From assembly GCA_037201625.1 (NCBI GenBank), contig JBBCGR010000003.1, positions 1,612,001-1,676,000 of the forward strand: DNA of 64,000 nucleotides. The letters run 5' to 3'. The notes beneath the pieces are model-generated. The model saw nothing but the letters and a program-made list of their open reading frames with translations. It did no database searches and was not told where the DNA came from. This DNA is from JAMXLO01 sp037201625. Lineage in GTDB: Bacteria; Pseudomonadota; Alphaproteobacteria; Acetobacterales; Acetobacteraceae. Positions 42,664 to 51,441 of the stretch are shown here, in pieces. How positions within the stretch are numbered: position 1 is the stretch's first letter; the number at the start of each line of letters is the position of its first letter. The position numbers were made by a program, and so were the translations under genes.

Positions 42664-44634
42664 ATGGCCGAGACCGCAGGCAGACCCGACAGCGAACTGA
42701 TCGCCGGCCAGTATGCCGTGGAGGAGGGAAGGCGCCTGCTTCCGGTGGCCGGGCTGCCCGCCTTCGGAGTGATCGACGGCCAGGGTGGCCGCACCGACCT
42801 GATGGCCATCCAGCTCAGCCGTCAGGTGCCGGCGCGGCCGCGGGCCTTCCAGGCGCTGACCACCCCGATCGAGGGCCTGCTGACGCCGGTCGCCTATGGC
42901 CCGGTGGGCGATGCCTGCTACGCGATCTGCGTGGCGCCGCCCGGCCCGGCCGTGCAGGCGCGCGCCCGAGCCTGGCCGGAGGCCGAACTGCTCGATTGCG
43001 TGCTGCGGCCGGCGGCACGCGTGCTGGAACAGCTCCAGGCACGTGCCTGCACGCACCGCGGCATCCGGCCCGACAACGTGTTCCAGAGCGGCCCGGGGGA
43101 ACCCGTGGTGCTTGGCACCGCCTGGACCGCGCCCCCGGCGATGGCGCAGCCGGCGTTGTTCGAGCCGCCCTATTCCGCGATGTGCCTGCCGGTCGGGCGC
43201 GGCGACGGCAGCATCGCCGATGACGTCTATTCGCTGGGCGTGCTGCTGCTGTGCCTGGCGCTCGGCCATGTCCCGCTGGGGCAACTCGATGATGCGGCGA
43301 TCTCCCGCCGCAAGCTGGAGGTCGGCACCTACGCCGCACTCACCGGCGACGCGCGCCTGCCGCCCATCATCGGCGACCTCGTGCGCGGCATGCTGGCCGA
43401 GGACCCGGAGCATCGTCCCACCCCCACCCTGCTGCTTGATCCCGGCACCGCGCGCAGCCGCCGCGTCGCCGCACGCCCGCCGCGCCGAGCCCAGCGCAGT
43501 ATTGCGCTGGCCGGAGGGGAGGCCTGGGATTCGCGGTCGCTGGCCCTGGCGATGGCATCGGCGCCGGACCAGGCCCTGAACGCGCTACGCTCGGGCGCGG
43601 TGGAGCAGTGGCTGCGTCGCGGTCTGGGTGATGCCCAGCTTGCCGCGCGCGTCGAGGAACTCGTGCGCCATCGCGCCCAGGACGGACTGCCGGAGGACGG
43701 CAACGCCGAGGCGCGGCTGGTGATGCGCACGATCACGCTGCTGGATCCGCTGGCGCCGCTGTGCTGGCGCGGCACCGTGCTGTGGCCGGATGGCATCGGT
43801 CCGATGCTCGCCGTGGCACAGGACAGCGATCCCGAGCAGATGGTGCGCATCGAGGAGGTGCTGGTCCACGAGGAGGTCTCGAACTGGGCGGCACTGCGCT
43901 CCGACCGCTGCGACTTCGCTGTGCTCCGGGTCGAGGCCCGGCAGCAGCATAGTTGGTTGCAGCAGCGTGGCCAGGGAAGCGGCGTGGTGCGCCTGTGCTA
44001 CCTGCTCAATCCGCTCATGCCCTGCGCCAGCCCGCTGTTGCGCGACCGGTGGGTCACGCGCCTGGCCGAATTGCTGCCTGCGCTGGAGGCGGCGGCCGGC
44101 CGGGTGGATCGCCGGGTCATCAGCCCGGTCGACGCGCATGTGTCGGCGTTCATCTCGGCCCGGCTGGAACGTCGCATGGACAAGGAGATTTCCGACCAGC
44201 TGGGCGCCGCCGATGCCGATTCGGCTGCGAGCCTGAGCCAGCTTCGGATCCTCGCCCAGTTGCAGTCCCGGCTCCATCTGGGGCCGCTGCGCGAACTCGC
44301 GGCCTGGCTTGCGGCGCAAACCGGGTCCGTATTGGCGACCTGGCGCAACCGCGTGCGCCGAGCCGCGATCGAGGCACAACTGCGGGTGCTCACCGAAGCC
44401 GGCTACCTGGCGCCGATGCTGCTGCTGCTGGAAGACCCCGCAAGCCGCGGCGCCGATGCCCACGAGGCGCTGCAGGCGGGACAGGAAGTCGCCCGGATCG
44501 ACGCCGAACTCGTGCACATCGCCGGAGGTGCGGAGGAGCGGGCGACCACCGCCTCCCGCGTCGGCCAGGAGATTGCGGCCGGGACCGGGCTCGCCGCGCT
44601 CGCCATTTCGCTCGCGCTCGCCGCGTTGGGCTGA
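42664..44634 (+). CDS. Pseudokinase-like protein with a helical and C-terminal membrane region
   Basis: This 656-residue protein has residues about 10-265 folded like a Ser/Thr kinase: a MAIQ in place of VAIK, THRGIRPDNV in place of HRDLKPxN, no DFG motif (GTAWTAPP), and a DDVYSLGVLLLCLALG F-helix pattern. The catalytic Lys and both Asp residues are therefore absent, so it is probably inactive as a kinase and may act as a scaffold. The later 370 residues are helical, and the last 20 (GLAALAISLALAAL) form a probable membrane anchor. A membrane gene follows within 6 bp. Confidence 0.72.
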   Translation: MAETAGRPDSELIAGQYAVEEGRRLLPVAGLPAFGVIDGQGGRTDLMAIQLSRQVPARPRAFQALTTPIEGLLTPVAYGPVGDACYAICVAPPGPAVQARARAWPEAELLDCVLRPAARVLEQLQARACTHRGIRPDNVFQSGPGEPVVLGTAWTAPPAMAQPALFEPPYSAMCLPVGRGDGSIADDVYSLGVLLLCLALGHVPLGQLDDAAISRRKLEVGTYAALTGDARLPPIIGDLVRGMLAEDPEHRPTPTLLLDPGTARSRRVAARPPRRAQRSIALAGGEAWDSRSLALAMASAPDQALNALRSGAVEQWLRRGLGDAQLAARVEELVRHRAQDGLPEDGNAEARLVMRTITLLDPLAPLCWRGTVLWPDGIGPMLAVAQDSDPEQMVRIEEVLVHEEVSNWAALRSDRCDFAVLRVEARQQHSWLQQRGQGSGVVRLCYLLNPLMPCASPLLRDRWVTRLAELLPALEAAAGRVDRRVISPVDAHVSAFISARLERRMDKEISDQLGAADADSAASLSQLRILAQLQSRLHLGPLRELAAWLAAQTGSVLATWRNRVRRAAIEAQLRVLTEAGYLAPMLLLLEDPASRGADAHEALQAGQEVARIDAELVHIAGGAEERATTASRVGQEIAAGTGLAALAISLALAALG

Positions 44635-44640
44635 AGCGGC

Positions 44641-45120
44641 GTGGCCAAGCGCAATTCGGCTCCGGCTCCGCCGCGGCGGCACTCCTTGGTGTGGCTGCAA
44701 GGCCTGTTGTGCGGCGGGATGGTGACGCTGGCGACGCCGACATCCCTGCTGATCGGGGTGCTGCTGGGCCCGGCGCTGCTGGCGATCGTCTTCGACCGCG
44801 AATCGGGGCGGGCGAGGGCACGCTGCATTGCGCTGTGCAGCATGGCGGCCGCCGTCGCGCCTTTGCGCGTCCTCTGGACATCCGGCCACTCGATGGCCCT
44901 GGCGATGGCGCTGGCGGGCGATCTGCGGATCGTGGCGACGGCATGGGTCGCGGCGGCCGGGGGATGGCTGCTCGCGGAACTGATGCCGATCGGGGTGCGG
45001 ACCGTGCTGGACGCGGTCAGCCTGGCGCGCGCCGCGAAGTTGCGGTCGGAGCGCGTCAGGTTGATCGAAGCCTGGAGTGCCGGGGAATCCGGGGGAAGCG
45101 AACCACCGAACGGACGGTGA
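44641..45120 (+). CDS. Membrane protein partner of the pseudokinase
   Basis: This 159-residue protein starts at GTG 44641 and has three or four hydrophobic segments (WLQGLLCGGMVTLATP, LLIGVLLGPALLAIVF, and a later IVATAWVAAAGGWLLAEL). It is encoded 6 bp after the pseudokinase gene. It faces rpoH tail to tail. The pair may act at the inner membrane. No family assigned. Confidence 0.62.
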   Translation: MAKRNSAPAPPRRHSLVWLQGLLCGGMVTLATPTSLLIGVLLGPALLAIVFDRESGRARARCIALCSMAAAVAPLRVLWTSGHSMALAMALAGDLRIVATAWVAAAGGWLLAELMPIGVRTVLDAVSLARAAKLRSERVRLIEAWSAGESGGSEPPNGR

Positions 45121-45143
45121 TCCGCCGGCCCGGACCGGCGGGG

Positions 45144-46103
45144 TCAGTCGCCGGCGGTCACCCGCTCGGTTCCCCGCTCAGTCCCCAGCCGCTCCGTCCC
45201 TTGCCGCGCAGCGGCCGACTGTGACTGCGACTGCAGCCGGCGCTCCGCGATCTGGGCCTTCATCGCCTTCTGCAGCTTCTCGAAGGCTCGCACCTCGATC
45301 TGCCGCACCCGCTCGCGGGAGATGCCGTATTGCTGCGACAGATCCTCGAGCGTGGTCGGATTGTCCTTCAGCCGGCGCTCGATGAGGATGTGCCGTTCCC
45401 GCTCGTTCAGCGTCTTGAGCGCGCTGGACAGCAGGGCCTTGCGGCCGGTCAGTTCCTCACGGTCGGCGTAGGTGGTCTCCTGGCTCTCGGTCTCGTCGAC
45501 CAGCCAGTCCTGCCACTCGCCCTCGCTGTCCTGGCGCACGGTGGCGTTCAGGCTGTGGTCGGGGGCGGCGAGGCGGCGGTTCATGCTGATCACGTCCTGC
45601 TCGGGAACGTCCAGCATGCGGGCGATCTTGGCCACCTGCTCGGGTTGCAGGTCGCCATCGTCGATCGCCTGCATCTGGCCCTTGAGCCGTCGCAGGTTGA
45701 AGAACAGCTTCTTCTGGGCGGCCGTGGTGCCCATCTTCACCAGCGACCAGGAGTGCAGGATGTACTCCTGGATCGCGGCACGGATCCACCACATGGCGTA
45801 GGTGGCGAGGCGGAATCCCCGGTCCGGGTCGAACCGCTTGACCGCCTGCATCATGCCCACGTTGCCTTCGGAGATCAGCTCTCCGACCGGCAGGCCGTAG
45901 CCGCGGTACCCCATGGCAATCTTCGCCACGAGCCGCAGATGTGATGTGACAAGCTTGTGTGCCGCATCCATATCCTGGTGGTCGCGCCACCGTTTGGAGA
46001 GAGCGAGCTCCTCCTCGGGCGACAGCATTGGGAACTTGCGAATTTCCTGGAGGTAGCGCGAGAGGTTACCTTCAGGAGCGATGTTAATGACGGCAGAGGC
46101 CAC
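45144..46103 (-). CDS. rpoH: RNA polymerase sigma-32 (heat shock) factor
   Basis: This 319-residue sigma factor has region 2 (AAHKLVTSHLRLVAKIAMGY, GNVGMMQAVKRFDPDRGFRL, ATYAMWWIRAAIQEY), the diagnostic RpoH box (TTAAQKKLFFNLRRLK) and region 4 (LSQQYGISRERVRQIEVRAF). It directs heat shock transcription. The C-terminal 20 residues carry short GTER repeats (GTERLGTERGTERV). A long 5' leader separates it from a consensus-like promoter upstream. Its orientation is opposite to the upstream host genes. Confidence 0.95.
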   Translation of the reverse strand: MASAVINIAPEGNLSRYLQEIRKFPMLSPEEELALSKRWRDHQDMDAAHKLVTSHLRLVAKIAMGYRGYGLPVGELISEGNVGMMQAVKRFDPDRGFRLATYAMWWIRAAIQEYILHSWSLVKMGTTAAQKKLFFNLRRLKGQMQAIDDGDLQPEQVAKIARMLDVPEQDVISMNRRLAAPDHSLNATVRQDSEGEWQDWLVDETESQETTYADREELTGRKALLSSALKTLNERERHILIERRLKDNPTTLEDLSQQYGISRERVRQIEVRAFEKLQKAMKAQIAERRLQSQSQSAAARQGTERLGTERGTERVTAGD

Positions 46104-46286
46104 AGCAGGCTCCTTTCGTCGTGGCGTCGGGCTTGCCCAGTGCGGCGCAAGACTGAGGCCGGAATGTGACTGAACCAGTCATGGATGCGGGAAGGGACAT
46201 CACGTCCCGGATACCCACCCCATCCTGGCGGCGGTGTTACCGGACGTCCCCGTCGGCAGAAAGCACCCGTTCCTAGCGACAGGTGC

Positions 46287-46315
46287 GATATACCGGACCG
46301 GATTAGTCCTGTCAA
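46287..46315 (-). promoter_or_regulatory. Sigma-70-type promoter of rpoH (predicted)
   Basis: Read on the minus strand, TTGACA (46315-46310) is 17 bp from TATATC (46292-46287). That is an almost consensus vegetative promoter pointing to rpoH, and it leaves a leader of about 180 nt before the ATG at 46103. Confidence 0.6.
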
Positions 46316-46342
46316 TCAATCTACCCTGGATCAGCCTTGCGG

Positions 46343-47332
46343 TTATTGCATGTCCTGACCCAAAGCCTCGGTCAGAGCCTGCATGTCGGGGGGCGGTTCA
46401 GACAAAAAGCTCAGCGCCTCACCGGTGCGGGGGTGGGTAAAGCCGAGCCGGGCCGCGTGAAGTGCCTGGCGGGGGAACTCCAGGAGCTTGTGGCGGACCG
46501 GCTCGGGCAGCATGCGGGAAACGGCCGGCACGCGGCGCAGATACAGCGGGTCGCCGACGACCGGGTTGCCGCGGGAGGCCAGGTGCACGCGAATCTGATG
46601 TGTCCGCCCGGTCGCCAGCCGGCACTCCAGCAGCGAGACCGCCGCCCCCCACGCGCGAAGCGTGCGATAGCGGGTCAGCGCCGCCTTGCCGTTGCGGGTC
46701 ACCACGGCCATGCGCTTGCGGTCCCGCGTGTCGCGGCCGATCGCGCCCTCGATCTCGCCGGCCAGCGGATTGGGCAGCCCCCAGACCAGCGCGAGATAGG
46801 CGCGATCGAGGTTGCGGGTGGCGAAGGCGGTGGTCAGGGCGGCGTTGGCAAGCTGCGTCTTGGCCACCACCATGACGCCCGAAGTGTCCTTGTCGAGCCG
46901 GTGCACGATGCCGGGCCGCCGCTCGCCGCCGATGCCGGTGAGTTGGTCGCCGCAATGGGCCAGGATGGCATTGACCAACGTGCCGTCCTGGTTGCCCGGG
47001 GCGGGGTGGACGACGAGGCCGGCCGGCTTGTCCAGCACGATCAGGTCGTCGTCCTCGTACAGGATCGTGAGCGGGATCGCCTGCGGCTGCGGCGTGGCGG
47101 GCGTGGCCGCCGGCAATTCCAGGACATAGGTGGCGCCCGGCCGCACCGGGTCGGCGGGCTCGGCGAGCACGGCGCCGTTGCGGCGGAGGCAGCCCTGCTC
47201 GATCAGCGACTTGACGCGGGAGCGCGACAGCGTGCCGATGGCGTCGGCGATGTAGCGATCGAGCCGCTGGCCCCCCGCCGCCTGCTCCGCGACGGTGGTG
47301 AACGATCCGGCGGAGGGTGCGGGGGGCTGCAT
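46343..47332 (-). CDS. Pseudouridine synthase, RluA/RluD family
   Basis: This 329-residue enzyme has an N-terminal S4 RNA-binding domain (RLDRYIADAIGTLSRSRVKS) and the RluA catalytic core. The motif PGIVHRLDKDTSGVMVV carries the catalytic Asp. Also visible are GRTHQIRVHLASRGNPVVGD and QALHAARLGFTHP. It isomerises uridines, most likely of 23S rRNA helix 69 if it is RluD; the RluC/RluD choice cannot be made safely by eye. It is divergent from the small membrane gene at 47376. Confidence 0.92.
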   Translation of the reverse strand: MQPPAPSAGSFTTVAEQAAGGQRLDRYIADAIGTLSRSRVKSLIEQGCLRRNGAVLAEPADPVRPGATYVLELPAATPATPQPQAIPLTILYEDDDLIVLDKPAGLVVHPAPGNQDGTLVNAILAHCGDQLTGIGGERRPGIVHRLDKDTSGVMVVAKTQLANAALTTAFATRNLDRAYLALVWGLPNPLAGEIEGAIGRDTRDRKRMAVVTRNGKAALTRYRTLRAWGAAVSLLECRLATGRTHQIRVHLASRGNPVVGDPLYLRRVPAVSRMLPEPVRHKLLEFPRQALHAARLGFTHPRTGEALSFLSEPPPDMQALTEALGQDMQ

Positions 47333-47375
47333 CTCGGGAGCGGATTATCGCGATTGGTTGCGACGAGGAAGCCGC

Positions 47376-47660
47376 ATGCAATTCCTGAAGGCGGTCACCA
47401 TCGGCATGGGCGTGCTCATCGTGGTGGCGACGACGGTGCTGGTGGTGACGATTGCGCGCCGGCTGGGCGGTCCCGGCCCTGCGACGGCGCCGCTCGCGCT
47501 GGTGCTGGACGAGCCGTCCGGGACGCGGATCGTGGCGATCGCCGGGGCGGGGGACCGGCTGGCCGTGCAGTTGCAGGGCGGTGGGGCGGACCGGGTGGTG
47601 CTGGTCGATCCACGCACCGGGGCGGTGGCGGGTCGGATCGGCCTCGGTGAGCGGCCTTGA
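47376..47660 (+). CDS. Small membrane protein, DUF6476-like
   Basis: This 94-residue protein has a single N-terminal membrane segment (VTIGMGVLIVVATTVLVVTIA, residues 6-26). A beta-rich tail follows (TRIVAIAGAGDRLAVQLQGG, RVVLVDPRTGAVAGRIGLGE). The frame is open upstream, but ATG 47376 is preceded by AGGAAG. Divergently placed next to rluD in many alphaproteobacteria; function unknown. Confidence 0.68.
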   Translation: MQFLKAVTIGMGVLIVVATTVLVVTIARRLGGPGPATAPLALVLDEPSGTRIVAIAGAGDRLAVQLQGGGADRVVLVDPRTGAVAGRIGLGERP

Positions 47661-47701
47661 ACTTGTCCGCTGGCTGCCTTAGAAGGCGCGGCCTGATCGC
47701 G

Positions 47702-47777
47702 GTCCCCTTCGTCTAGAGGCCCAGGACACCGCCCTCTCACGGCGGCAACGCGGGTTCGAATCCCGCAGGGGACGCCA
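47702..47777 (+). tRNA. tRNA-Glu (anticodon CTC)
   Basis: The acceptor arms GTCCCCT and AGGGGAC pair fully, and the anticodon stem CCGCC/GGCGG encloses loop CTCTCAC with anticodon CTC at 47736-47738. The T-loop GGTTCGAATCC is canonical, and CCA is encoded (47775-47777). The 3' half is shared, on the antisense strand, with the integrase end, so it is the insertion target of the mobile element. Confidence 0.95.
47737..47777. other. Attachment site of the mobile element (attL/attR) inside tRNA-Glu
   Basis: The 3' part of the tRNA forms the integrase's last 13 codons on the other strand. This arrangement restores a complete tRNA after insertion. The matching direct repeat at the far end of the element lies outside the window, so the exact core is not known. 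Confidence 0.65.
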
Positions 47778-49308
47778 TTCCGAAATCAGCACCGGAAAAC
47801 CCAGCTAACATCTTGAACGGCAAGGACAAATCTGCCGTTCTAAACCCTTCATCGCGCACATACTGCAAGCGGTTGGCAAAGGTCAGTTTCAGCACTGTGC
47901 GGCGCTGCTCCAACTCGCCGGAAGCCCATAGTTTCCAAGGGCTTGCGACAAAGTTGAGCGCCGTTCTAAGTGCCGTATTGAAGTTCGATGCCGGACGGCC
48001 CGCTCCGGCCATTCTTTCGTGGATCAGAAGCTTCTCGTCCTCCAGCTTCCTCACCCGGTCCTCATAAGCCGCGATCACGCTGGGGACCGAGGCATCAAGG
48101 ATGCGATCCAGCAGCTGGGAGAGTTGCCGATCGACCTTGGCCACCTGCGCGGCCAGCGCGTTCGCGCCGTCCTGCGCCTGGGCCAGGCGGCGGCTCCACA
48201 GGTCCTCAAACATCGCGCTCGCCGCCCTGAACAGGGTTTCGGTCGGCTGGACCGATTGCAGCAGCGCCTCGAATTCACCTTCGATCCTCTCGCGCCGGAT
48301 CGACTTGCCGTAGGCCTCGCAGCCGCGCTTGGGGCAGAGGTAATACGGATACCGGGCATGCGACCCGGTGGACCAGCAGGCCGTGAGCGGCGTGTTGCAG
48401 CAGCCGCAGACGACAAACCCGCGCAGGCTGAAATCCTCATTCAGGTTCTTCCTCATCGGCACGCGGCGTCGGCCTTCGATCCTTTCTTGAATCTGCACGA
48501 AGGCCTGATAGCTGATCAGCCCTTCATGGTGGCCCGGTCGGCGGGAGACATCCCAATTCGGCGCTTCGACATACCCGGCATAGGCGCATTGCGTCAGCAT
48601 CCGGGTGACACGCTCGACGGTGATGACATTGCGCTGGGTTCTGGGGAAGGCCGGGTGCGCCTGCAAGAAGCGCTGGACATCGGCCTGCGTTTCAAAGCGC
48701 CCGGACGCGTAGCCTTCGAGCGCTTCCTGGACGACACTGGCCACCGGCTCATCGCGGCAGAGCATCCTGCCGCCCTCGCGCGCTTTCGTGTATCGATACC
48801 CTACTGGCGCGGGAAACACGAAAAACCCGTTCATCACGCGAGCGCGCATGCGGTTGATTGTCGTCTCGCCGATCTTCTGCCGCTGGTGCTGGGAGACGCT
48901 CGCGAGAAGGTTCTCCACCAGCAGAGAATCCGAATCCTCGCCGAACTCGATGGAGGGCGATTCCAAAACGCCGCCCGCGCTGACGATGGCTTGGCGCAGC
49001 TCCAAATGAGCCTGTAGGCCGCGTGCCAGTCGCGATACGTCGTCGATGATGACAATGGTGCCCTTCGCCCGGCGCTTGCGCATGAAGGCGAGCATCGCCT
49101 TCATCCCCGGACGATCGATGAGACTGCCGGACATTTCATCGCGGAAGACTTCGATCACCTCATAGCGCTTCATGCGCGCGAACTCGCGGCAGCGCGTCTC
49201 TTGCGAGCGGATGCCATCGCCATCCGTGGTCTGCTTGAGGCTGGACACCCGGCAGTAGATGACGGCCTGCTTTGGTCCTTCGAATGAGTCTCTCAGTTTC
49301 TTCTTCAT
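47737..49308 (-). CDS. Large serine recombinase (site-specific integrase)
   Basis: This 523-residue protein has an N-terminal resolvase domain (AVIYCRVSSLKQTTDGDGIR, with the catalytic Ser of RVSS), a recombinase domain (MRARVMNGFFVFPAPVGYRY, ITVERVTRMLTQCAYAGYVE), a zinc ribbon (CGCCNTPLTACWSTG, then YLCPKRGCEAYG) and a coiled coil (SQLLDRILDASVPSVIAAYE). It would integrate and excise the element. The C-terminal 13 residues (SPAGFEPALPP at the end) and the stop are encoded within the tRNA gene. ATG 49308 overlaps the upstream stop. Confidence 0.92.
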   Translation of the reverse strand: MKKKLRDSFEGPKQAVIYCRVSSLKQTTDGDGIRSQETRCREFARMKRYEVIEVFRDEMSGSLIDRPGMKAMLAFMRKRRAKGTIVIIDDVSRLARGLQAHLELRQAIVSAGGVLESPSIEFGEDSDSLLVENLLASVSQHQRQKIGETTINRMRARVMNGFFVFPAPVGYRYTKAREGGRMLCRDEPVASVVQEALEGYASGRFETQADVQRFLQAHPAFPRTQRNVITVERVTRMLTQCAYAGYVEAPNWDVSRRPGHHEGLISYQAFVQIQERIEGRRRVPMRKNLNEDFSLRGFVVCGCCNTPLTACWSTGSHARYPYYLCPKRGCEAYGKSIRRERIEGEFEALLQSVQPTETLFRAASAMFEDLWSRRLAQAQDGANALAAQVAKVDRQLSQLLDRILDASVPSVIAAYEDRVRKLEDEKLLIHERMAGAGRPASNFNTALRTALNFVASPWKLWASGELEQRRTVLKLTFANRLQYVRDEGFRTADLSLPFKMLAGFSGADFGMASPAGFEPALPP

Positions 49309-49625
49309 GGTCCTTTGGCGTTTGATAGCCCCTCCGATGTTGCTGTGTCTTCAGATTGTACACCATCGGCAGGCGCAGTTGCAGCGCTTTTGAAATTCTC
49401 GATGATGGGATCGCAAAGATTGACGCTGAACCCCATCTCGACAAAGCTGCGCATGATGGACCAGAGCGTGGTCAGAAGCTCGACCTTTTGCGCCTCGCTC
49501 AGATCGAACGCCTCGACATAGGGACGATACTTCTCGACATCCAGCTCCGCCATCCTGGCATGAGCAGAAGCGTCACCGTCCATGCTGTCCCGCGTGCCAG
49601 GCGGCACAAGATCATCCTTGCTCAT
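49305..49625 (-). CDS. Small protein of the integrase operon
   Basis: This 106-residue acidic helical protein (VEKYRPYVEAFDLSEAQKVE, then LLTTLWSIMRSFVEMGFSVN) overlaps the recombinase start by 4 bp (ATGA) and so is translationally coupled. The coupled position suggests a control or excision helper (recombination directionality) role. No motif proves it. Confidence 0.65.
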   Translation of the reverse strand: MSKDDLVPPGTRDSMDGDASAHARMAELDVEKYRPYVEAFDLSEAQKVELLTTLWSIMRSFVEMGFSVNLCDPIIENFKSAATAPADGVQSEDTATSEGLSNAKGP

Positions 49626-49636
49626 GGTCCATCCCC

Positions 49637-50284
49637 TCAACTTCGGCTTGGCCCGGATCGCGTTGGAGCACTGCGCTGCGGTCGATCCGCGTTGGCTTCC
49701 CGCTGCTGCCGCTCCGCTTCCACGAGCGGCGTGTAGAAGCGCTGTTCCAGCGCCTTGCCCCAGTCGTAGAATTCGGTTCCGCGCTGGGCCTTGAAGCCTT
49801 CCTTCATCAGGCCCCAGGCGCAGTTGTCGGTGACACCCAGCTCCCGCCCCAGGACTTGGGCCTGATAGGCGGCGGCGCGGTGGAACGTCATCCGGCGACC
49901 TTCCGCATCGTTGCCTTTTTCGATCATCGGGCCGACCGCTTCGGCGCAGGGATAGCCGCGCTGGCGTTCCTGATCGGTCAGGGCCTTTTCCCGCTCCAGC
50001 AGCGCTTCGCGCAGGCCGTTCATCGTCTGGCCGGTCCGCTCCCTGAAGATGTCCCGCATGATCATTTCCGCTCTCACCCCATCGAACTTCTCGGTGCGGG
50101 CGAAGGCATGCGCATAGTCCGCGAGCTTGTCCTTGAAGGTGCCGGACTTGCGGATTTCGCGCTCGATGATCGAGGTGATGCGGTAGGCTTCCTCGAATTG
50201 GGGATCGGTCAGCAGGCGACCCGAGAAGCTCTCGCGTGCCGCTCTGTTCATGTCTTCTTTTGTCTTGGTTTGACTTTCGCTCAT
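49637..50284 (-). CDS. Conserved mobile-element protein, unknown
   Basis: This 215-residue protein is helical and charged (ARESFSGRLLTDPQFEEAYR, EMIMRDIFRERTGQTMNGLR) with an Arg/Ser/Pro-rich tail. AAAGGAGA lies before its ATG. It is encoded in the same direction as the integrase and coupling protein genes, and I recall similar proteins in mobilisable elements of alphaproteobacteria. Function not known. Confidence 0.65.
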   Translation of the reverse strand: MSESQTKTKEDMNRAARESFSGRLLTDPQFEEAYRITSIIEREIRKSGTFKDKLADYAHAFARTEKFDGVRAEMIMRDIFRERTGQTMNGLREALLEREKALTDQERQRGYPCAEAVGPMIEKGNDAEGRRMTFHRAAAYQAQVLGRELGVTDNCAWGLMKEGFKAQRGTEFYDWGKALEQRFYTPLVEAERQQREANADRPQRSAPTRSGPSRS

Positions 50285-50372
50285 GTTGGTTCTCCTTTCT
50301 TAGTTAGAACATAAAAAGAACAATATAGGATGTAATTCCCACCAGTACAAGCAGATTCTGGGTAATATTGTT

Positions 50373-50879
50373 TCAATCCTTGACCGGGCCGGTCGGCTTT
50401 TCCGGTCCGGGCGCGTTCCGGCGATCCTGCGCGGAGCGGCGGTCCGCCGCCCGGTGGAAGCCGATCCGCACTTCATCCCGGAGCTTGTTCTCGCGGTCCG
50501 ATTGACGGACCAGCGCCGTCAGTTTTTGGAATTCCAGTTCGCCGATCTTTATCAGCTTGCGGTCATGCGCGCCGCGCACTTCGCGTTCCGCCTGCCTGCG
50601 GATGGCTTCCGCATCGAAGCGGTCCGACCCGGTGTCGCGGGGGCGAAGATCGCGGTGCACCTGCCCGGTGGCATCAATCAGGCGGCGGCGCGCGGCGTCC
50701 ACCCGCGTGTCATAGAAGCGGTGGAACTGAAGCTGTTCCTGCTCCCGCAGCCGCGCGCAGCGCTGCATGATCTCATTGGTCCTGTTCCATTGCTCCGAGG
50801 TTTTGAGGTGCTTCGCCTCGCGCTGCATCGCAGCGAGAGCGAAGGTCTGACGGATGTCGTCGCCGATGGTGGAGGTCAT
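50373..50879 (-). CDS. Helical protein of the mobile element
   Basis: This 168-residue protein (start ATG 50879; a TTG at 50888 is also possible) is strongly helical and charged (EQWNRTNEIMQRCARLREQE, RRQAEREVRGAHDRKLIKIG). It ends in a Pro/Gly-rich tail. It is probably coiled-coil forming, which is common for accessory proteins of conjugation modules. No family recognised. Confidence 0.6.
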   Translation of the reverse strand: MTSTIGDDIRQTFALAAMQREAKHLKTSEQWNRTNEIMQRCARLREQEQLQFHRFYDTRVDAARRRLIDATGQVHRDLRPRDTGSDRFDAEAIRRQAEREVRGAHDRKLIKIGELEFQKLTALVRQSDRENKLRDEVRIGFHRAADRRSAQDRRNAPGPEKPTGPVKD

Positions 50880-50941
50880 GGGGTGCAAGTCCTCTTGCAG
50901 GAAAGTTGCATTGGCGGTGAGGGATATGGCACGATGCCGGA

Positions 50942-51190
50942 ATGATAATGTTCAGGAGCAGGGAAGACGTAGAAGAATGGCTGAAGCCTCTCGACTACGA
51001 TGAGTTCTGGGATGCGATCAGGCCGTATGCGCTTGATCTTCCCGCGCGGACCCGCTGCGATGACGATATAGATAACGGTGCGTCCGAGGATACGGTCCTG
51101 CGCGTCCTGAAGCGGATGGCGGAACTGACCATCATCAAGGACCAGAAGCTGCCGCCGCGCTCCATCGAAAAATGGCGCTGGGCGCATTAG
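50942..51190 (+). CDS. Small hypothetical protein, opposite strand to the mobilisation operon
   Basis: This 82-residue protein (MIMFRSREDVEEWLKPLDYD) contains an acidic middle (DDDIDNGASEDTV) and a helical end. It lies between two minus-strand genes, divergent from the upstream one and overlapping the end of the downstream one by 4 bp. Native-looking composition supports a real gene. Function unknown. Confidence 0.55.
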   Translation: MIMFRSREDVEEWLKPLDYDEFWDAIRPYALDLPARTRCDDDIDNGASEDTVLRVLKRMAELTIIKDQKLPPRSIEKWRWAH

Positions 51191-51441
51191 AAGCCCCCGG
51201 TCCTTGGTCCGAAGCGCAGCCAGCCGCACTGGCCGTTATCGGGATACTCGGTGATGACACCATCGATCCCGGCATAGGTGCAGCGCGTATAGACGCGCGG
51301 CCTGGCCGTCATGCTGGCGGCGTTGAAATCATAGGACCAGATGACATACGGCGCGCCGATGCCGGGCACGATGAAGACCAGCGTCAATAGCAACGGCACC
51401 CAGACGAAGAATCGCAGCCGAAAGAAGCTGACCTTCCTCAT
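51187..51441 (-). CDS. Small membrane protein next to the coupling ATPase
   Basis: This 84-residue protein has an N-terminal membrane segment (FVWVPLLLTLVFIVPGIGA). The remaining periplasmic part contains a Cys pair (YTRCTYAGIDG, GQCGWLRF) that may form a disulfide. It overlaps the coupling protein by 4 bp, so it is probably a component of the same transfer machinery. Confidence 0.6.
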   Translation of the reverse strand: MRKVSFFRLRFFVWVPLLLTLVFIVPGIGAPYVIWSYDFNAASMTARPRVYTRCTYAGIDGVITEYPDNGQCGWLRFGPRTGGF

